A stretch of DNA of 8,694 bases, taken from Mageeibacillus sp. UBA1255 (lineage in GTDB: Bacteria > Bacillota > Clostridia > UBA1212 > UBA1255). The notes beneath the pieces are model-generated. The model was given only the letters and a program-made list of their open reading frames with translations, ran no database searches and was not told where the DNA came from. The DNA lies in assembly GCA_002308795.1 (NCBI GenBank), contig DBVV01000086.1, positions 1 through 8,694 of the forward strand, given 5' to 3'. The position numbers and the translations under genes are program-made. Below, piece by piece: positions 5,028 through 8,694 of the stretch; positions within the stretch are counted from its first letter, which is position 1; the number at the start of each line of letters is the position of its first letter.

Positions 5028-6239
5028 ATGAGCGAACTGTATGATGCCCTGCTGGCATTGGAAAAAGAAAAAGGAATCAAAAAGGAAGTCATTATTCAGG
5101 CCATCGAAGAGGCTTTAAATACTGCTTTCGGAAAAAGCGAGACCGGAATGAACACCCGCGTTGAGTTCAACGACGGCGAGATCCGCGTGTACGCCGAAAA
5201 AACGGTCGTAGAACACGTGACCGACCCTAAAACAGAATTCTCGCTCGAAGAAGCCAGAAAGATCGACCCGGAATTCGCGGTCGGAGATATAGCGGAAGAA
5301 GACGTCACCCAGACAGATTTCGCAAAGGTCAATATCGGCCGCCTTATCGCTCAGAAGGGTAAGCAGCTGATCGTGCAGAAGCTCAGAGAAGAAGAAAGAA
5401 AGAACGTTTACAGCGAATTCAAGGCGAAAGAGGGCGACCTGGTCACAGGTACCATCCAGCGCATCGAGACGAAAGAAAACAGAGACGGAACGAGAGAACG
5501 CATAGTGCACGTTGACCTCGGACGCATCGAAGGCATAATGCTTCCTTCCGAGCAGGTTATCGGCGAGCAGTACAGGCTCAACGAGAGGATAAAGGCGTAC
5601 GTCGTCGAGACGAGAGAGAAGAGCTACAAGAGCAAAGATCCGTGTGTAATGATATCCAGAACGCACCCCGGACTCGTCAGAAGGCTCTGCGAGATGGAGA
5701 TCCCCGAGATCGGAGGCGGTATCGTGGAGATCATGGGAGTGGCCAGGGAGGCCGGCTCCAGAACGAAGATCGCCGTTCGTTCCAATGACGAAAACATCGA
5801 ACCTGTAGGCGCGTGCGTAGGACAGAAGGGAACGAGGATCCAGACCATCGTTGACGAGCTCAGAGGAGAACGCATCGATATCGTAAAATGGAGCCCTGAT
5901 CCGGAAGAATTTATTGCCGCCAGCCTGAGCCCCGCAAGAGTACTGAACGTGTACGTGGATTATATCCCTTCCGAAAAAGGAGATAAACAGATACCGGTCG
6001 GAACGGTCATCGTTGACGATAAACAGCTGTCACTGGCGATCGGCCGCGAAGGTCAGAACGTACGTCTGGCGGCGAAACTCACAGATTGCAAGATCGATAT
6101 AAAGAGCCTGTCGCAGCTTAAAAATTCCGTAGAAGAAGAACTGTTCCGTGAAGGCCTGTCAGAAGATATGGCTATCGGCGAGCAGCCTGAGGCGGCGGAA
6201 GATACCGGCCTCGGAGGTCTTTTCAAGGACGAAAACTGA
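5028..6239 (+). CDS. nusA: Transcription termination/antitermination factor NusA
   Basis: A 403-residue RNA polymerase-binding factor that modulates pausing, intrinsic and Rho-dependent termination, and antitermination. Domains in order: N-terminal polymerase-binding domain (about 1-125, starting M-S-E-L-Y-D-A-L); S1 domain (about 134-200, K-E-G-D-L-V-T-G-T-I); KH1 with the G-Q-K-G loop at 265-268; KH2 with the G-R-E-G loop at 339-342 inside a conserved A-I-G-R-E-G-Q-N-V-R-L-A-A-K stretch. A short acidic tail (about 365-403) follows. It lacks the two C-terminal acidic repeats of E. coli NusA, as expected in Bacillota. The ATG has GAGGAGG 10 nt upstream. ylxR starts 25 nt after the stop codon. 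Because NusA promotes hairpin-dependent termination, the terminator-like hairpin in this operon's leader makes feedback control conceivable. Confidence 0.96.
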   Translation: MSELYDALLALEKEKGIKKEVIIQAIEEALNTAFGKSETGMNTRVEFNDGEIRVYAEKTVVEHVTDPKTEFSLEEARKIDPEFAVGDIAEEDVTQTDFAKVNIGRLIAQKGKQLIVQKLREEERKNVYSEFKAKEGDLVTGTIQRIETKENRDGTRERIVHVDLGRIEGIMLPSEQVIGEQYRLNERIKAYVVETREKSYKSKDPCVMISRTHPGLVRRLCEMEIPEIGGGIVEIMGVAREAGSRTKIAVRSNDENIEPVGACVGQKGTRIQTIVDELRGERIDIVKWSPDPEEFIAASLSPARVLNVYVDYIPSEKGDKQIPVGTVIVDDKQLSLAIGREGQNVRLAAKLTDCKIDIKSLSQLKNSVEEELFREGLSEDMAIGEQPEAAEDTGLGGLFKDEN

Positions 6240-6264
6240 GAAAAGCAAAAGGTTGATTAGCAAG

Positions 6265-6561
6265 ATGAAAACGAAGAAAATACCCATGCGAAGGTGCATC
6301 GGATGCATGGTCTCAAAGCCGAAATCCGAATGCGTGAGGATCTGCCGGACCCCCGAAAACGAGGTCCTGCTGGACGTCACGGGAAAGCACAGCGGGCGTG
6401 GCGCGTATATCTGCAAAAATGCCGAATGTTTCGAAAAAATGGTGAAAGGCCGTAAACTCAGCCGTGAGTTCGAGACACAGATACCGGAGCAGGTGTACGC
6501 TGAATTGAGAACAGAATTTGAAAGTATCATTACGGCCTCCGGAGGTGGCAATATTGAGTAG
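6265..6561 (+). CDS. ylxR: YlxR family RNA-binding protein (RnpM-like)
   Basis: A 98-residue small basic protein of the YlxR family (DUF448), usually encoded between nusA and infB. Conserved features: R-R-C-I-G-C at 9-14 and G-R-G-A-Y-I-C at 44-50, with further Cys at 23, 27 and 55. From general knowledge, the Bacillus subtilis homologue binds RNA, has been linked to modulation of RNase P, and has been reported to influence transcription. Those functions are not visible in the sequence. The start at ATG 6265 gives the typical N-terminus M-K-T-K-K-I-P-M-R-R. An in-frame TTG at 6253 lies too close to the AAAGG at 6248-6252. The last codons (S-G-G-G-N-I-E) contain the infB ribosome-binding site, and the stop codon overlaps the infB start by 8 nt, so translational coupling to infB is likely. 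Confidence 0.92.
   Translation: MKTKKIPMRRCIGCMVSKPKSECVRICRTPENEVLLDVTGKHSGRGAYICKNAECFEKMVKGRKLSREFETQIPEQVYAELRTEFESIITASGGGNIE
6541..6556 (+). promoter_or_regulatory. infB ribosome-binding site and TTG start within ylxR
   Basis: GGAGGT (6541-6546), read as the Gly-Gly codons near the end of ylxR, lies 7 nt before the TTG at 6554. No ATG or GTG in the infB frame is near. The strong Shine-Dalgarno probably compensates for the weak start codon. Confidence 0.85.
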
Positions 6562-8694
6562 CAAAAAAACAAGGATCAGCGAACTGGCACAGGAGATCAA
6601 TTCTTCAAATAAGAGAGTGATCGAACTGCTTGATAAAATAGGTATAAAAGTTAGCAACGCTTCGAGCTCGCTTACCGAGGAGCAGGTGGAGCAGTTTTAT
6701 GCGTCCATCAATTTCAAACGGGCGGATAAGACCGCGGACGATACCGCGAGCGCGGCGAAGACACAGCCGGAGCCCAGGGACGCCGGAAGGACTGCAGCGA
6801 ATCCCGCAGGCATAAATCCTATAAAGGATCCGAAGCAGGCCCAGCCGATCATCAGGAAAGTTGTTGTCCATAATTCCGGTAAGACGGATACGCAGCCGGC
6901 GTCAAAGCAGACAAAGGCGGGACAGACACAGGCTCCGTCCGGACTGCGTCAGGGACTCGCTCTTCAGGTCGGCACGGACAATTCTTCCGATAAGTCTGAT
7001 GCCTCTGCCGAGACAAGGTCTTCGGGCGTGGTGAGAAGAATAGTAAGGAACCCCGCGTCTTCCGCTTCTGCAGCTTCATCTGCGGCCAAACAGGCATCAG
7101 GAGACGCTAAGGAAGCTAAAGACGTCAATGAATCAAAGGCTCAGAAAAATATTGCTGCTGCTCCCGAAACGACACCGGAAACTGCTTCTACAGAGCCCAA
7201 GACGGTCGTAAGAAGGGTAAAAAGAGTCGAAAAGGCAGAACCTTCAGCCGCAGCGGAGCCAGTAAAAGATAAAGCGGAAACGATCACCCCTGCAGAAAAA
7301 GCGGCCGTATCCGCCGGAGTCGAAGACGCCGGAAAGAACACCGCGAATGATGCGGGGAAAGTAACGTCTGCCGCTGAGGAAGCTCCGAAGACTGATCCCG
7401 GAGATAAGAAAACGGATGCTGCAGAAATAAAAGCCGCGGAGAAATCCGAAGCGAAAGATAAGGCCGCGGAGAAGTCCGAAAAAGCCGAAAAAGCCGAAAA
7501 AGCTGAAAAGGCTGAGAGAGCTGAAAAAGCGCCAAAGGCCGATAAACCTGAAAAGGCAGAAAAAAGCACAAAAACCGAGGCGAAAACACCTGAAAAGGCT
7601 TCGGATGCGGGCAATGAAGTTAAGTCTGTTTCTGACGCCGGTAAGGCCGCCTCTGCAGAAAACAAGGCCGCTCCTTCAGCAGCGGGTTCGGGCGATAAGA
7701 ACGACGCGAAGGCAGCTCCCGTACGCCGCGGACCGGTGTATATATCCAGAGCACGTGATAATTCCGGCGCCGCACAGGGCGGTACCGGTACGGGAAGCTC
7801 GGGATACGCTCCGAGGCAGGACGGAAGGAACGCTCCCAGGACGGATAAGACCGGACAGGGGGCAGGCACGCGCCCGTTCCAGAAGGGCAGAGAAGACGCA
7901 AGACCCGGACAGCGTACCGGTGGATACCAGGGAGACGGATCGCGCCAGGGATTCTCACGCGACGGTCGTGACGGTCGTGACAGCCGCGACGTACGCGAAG
8001 GAACAGGACGCCCTCAGGGAGGCAGCGGGTTCGGACAGTCCGGACGCGGAAGAGGCCCCTCTATACCGTCAGTTAACCCGGCCGTTGCCCAGCAGGAACC
8101 GCGCCGCGATTACGCCGGAAAGCTCTTCGACAAGGGCGAAAAGAACCAGGAAAAGACCCAGAAACCAGTCAGCAAACGCGACGCTACCAGAAGCGGCAGC
8201 GGCAAGGTCAAATACAGAGAAGAGCGCAACCTCATCGGAACCACGCTCGGCGTCAATGACCTTTACGCGGATAATTATCATGCCGGCTACGATCCCGACG
8301 ATACGCACGCTCAGAAGCGTTCGGCCAGGACCGGCCGCAAGGATGCAAAGCAGGCGGCGGACGAGAGAACTGCTCAGCAGCAGGCAATGGCGCTTACGAA
8401 CGTCACGCTTCCCGATTCTATGACCGTTAAAGAATTCGCCGAGATGATCAAAAAGACCGCGGCGGAAGTCATCAAAAAGCTCATGCTTATGGGAACGATG
8501 GCGACTCAGAACCAGGTGATCGACTTCGACACGGCGGCGCTCATCGCATCCGAATTCGGCATCACCGCAGAGCAGGAAGTCGTCATCACCGACGAAGAAA
8601 GATTGTTTGACGATTCCGACGACTACAACGATCCCGAAGCAGTCGAAAGACCGCCCGTAGTAGTAGTCATGGGACACGTTGACCACGGTAAAAC
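6554..8694 (+). CDS. infB: Translation initiation factor IF-2, 3' end cut by window
   Basis: GTPase that places initiator fMet-tRNA on the 30S subunit and promotes 50S joining. Only the first 713 codons are present. Residues 1-53 are the helical N-terminal domain (I-S-E-L-A-Q-E-I then V-I-E-L-L-D-K-I-G). Residues 60-600 are low-complexity: Ala/Lys/Glu-rich with tandem E-K-A units (309-338), R/G-rich (about 399-503), and four V-R-R type motifs (near 100, 160, 219 and 390). Residues 617-670 form a second IF2_N domain (V-T-L-P-D-S-M-T-V-K-E-F-A). Then V-V-V-V-M-G-H-V-D-H-G-K, the G1 loop, at 702-713. About 705 residues precede the GTPase domain, against a little over 200 in B. subtilis and nearly 400 in E. 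coli, so the whole protein would exceed 1,100 residues. It starts at TTG and overlaps ylxR; ylxQ, normally just upstream, is missing. Confidence 0.96.
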   Translation, partial: MSSKKTRISELAQEINSSNKRVIELLDKIGIKVSNASSSLTEEQVEQFYASINFKRADKTADDTASAAKTQPEPRDAGRTAANPAGINPIKDPKQAQPIIRKVVVHNSGKTDTQPASKQTKAGQTQAPSGLRQGLALQVGTDNSSDKSDASAETRSSGVVRRIVRNPASSASAASSAAKQASGDAKEAKDVNESKAQKNIAAAPETTPETASTEPKTVVRRVKRVEKAEPSAAAEPVKDKAETITPAEKAAVSAGVEDAGKNTANDAGKVTSAAEEAPKTDPGDKKTDAAEIKAAEKSEAKDKAAEKSEKAEKAEKAEKAERAEKAPKADKPEKAEKSTKTEAKTPEKASDAGNEVKSVSDAGKAASAENKAAPSAAGSGDKNDAKAAPVRRGPVYISRARDNSGAAQGGTGTGSSGYAPRQDGRNAPRTDKTGQGAGTRPFQKGREDARPGQRTGGYQGDGSRQGFSRDGRDGRDSRDVREGTGRPQGGSGFGQSGRGRGPSIPSVNPAVAQQEPRRDYAGKLFDKGEKNQEKTQKPVSKRDATRSGSGKVKYREERNLIGTTLGVNDLYADNYHAGYDPDDTHAQKRSARTGRKDAKQAADERTAQQQAMALTNVTLPDSMTVKEFAEMIKKTAAEVIKKLMLMGTMATQNQVIDFDTAALIASEFGITAEQEVVITDEERLFDDSDDYNDPEAVERPPVVVVMGHVDHGK
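7433..7480 (+). repeat. 18-nt direct repeat inside infB
   Basis: GCCGCGGAGAAATCCGAA (7433-7450) recurs as GCCGCGGAGAAGTCCGAA (7463-7480), 30 nt apart with one synonymous difference. It encodes A-A-E-K-S-E twice. The unit lies directly before the shorter E-K-A repeats, suggesting the segment grew by slippage or local duplication. Confidence 0.7.
7478..7567 (+). repeat. Tandem 9-nt E-K-A repeat in infB
   Basis: Ten consecutive 9-nt units, consensus GAAAAAGCC, encode E-K-A repeats (residues 309-338), with P-K-A, D-K-P and E-K-S variants towards the end. The first four units are nearly identical at the DNA level, so copy number may vary between strains. Protein-wise this is a charged, probably helical or disordered spacer. 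Confidence 0.8.

Noticed and set aside
7478..7567. A CRISPR-like array
   Set aside because: The units are 9 nt, contiguous, in frame with infB and have no spacers.
7141..7869. A 242-codon minus-strand open frame rich in Ser-Ala-Phe
   Set aside because: It is the antisense reading of the E-K-A and Ala/Lys-rich spacer of infB. The repetitive S-A-F pattern follows directly from the repeat on the other strand, and there is no start context.
7605..8423. A 272-codon plus-strand frame inside infB
   Set aside because: It is an out-of-frame reading of the R/G-rich part of infB, almost all Arg/Thr/Ala/Pro, with no conserved motif. The IF-2 frame is continuous to the G1 motif.
8069..8686. A 205-codon minus-strand frame over the IF2_N and G1 region
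   Set aside because: It is antisense to highly conserved IF-2 coding sequence and has no recognisable domain.

Overview
The window looks like chromosomal DNA from a member of the Bacillota, class Clostridia, probably a gut- or rumen-associated Oscillospirales/Eubacteriales-type bacterium. This rests on the rimP-nusA-ylxR-infB gene order, the short NusA without the E. coli-type C-terminal repeats, the strong Shine-Dalgarno sequences, the GTG and TTG starts, lipoprotein signal peptides followed by Thr/Pro/Ala-rich spacers, and roughly 50% GC by eye. The genus cannot be named from the sequence alone. I see no tRNA, rRNA, CRISPR array, transposase or phage gene.

Layout, left to right. Positions 1-205 hold no convincing gene. 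They carry small palindromes, a strong 12-bp terminator hairpin and an AT-rich CAATT/AATTG repeat tract. Positions 206-2144 are a two-gene minus-strand unit, dusB (tRNA-dihydrouridine synthase) followed by a surface lipoprotein with a Thr-Pro-rich stalk and one LamG-type lectin fold. A sigma-A-like promoter at about 2193-2222 drives it. Divergently, an extended -10 promoter near 2301 drives a plus-strand pair: a secreted SGNH/GDSL-family esterase-like lipoprotein (2381-3775) and, 11 nt further on, a small cytoplasmic protein of unknown function with a leucine-rich-repeat-like pattern (3787-4380).

From 4416 to the right edge lies the start of the translation/transcription-factor operon: a good promoter, a leader of about 90 nt with a terminator-like 10-bp hairpin, then rimP (30S maturation), nusA (transcription elongation/termination), ylxR (RNA-binding regulator) and infB (IF-2). 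infB is cut by the window edge inside its G1 GTP-binding motif. The gene usually found between ylxR and infB in Bacillota, ylxQ, is absent; ylxR and infB overlap by 8 nt and infB starts with TTG. IF-2 has about 705 residues before its GTPase domain, containing an N-terminal helical domain, a long low-complexity spacer with tandem E-K-A units, four scattered V-R-R motifs and an R/G-rich tract, then a second IF2_N domain.

Nothing here amounts to a clear new defence or mobile system. The items most worth a second look are the rimP leader hairpin, the unknown protein paired with the SGNH lipoprotein, the architecture of the IF-2 N-terminus, and the palindromic/AT-rich element at the left edge.
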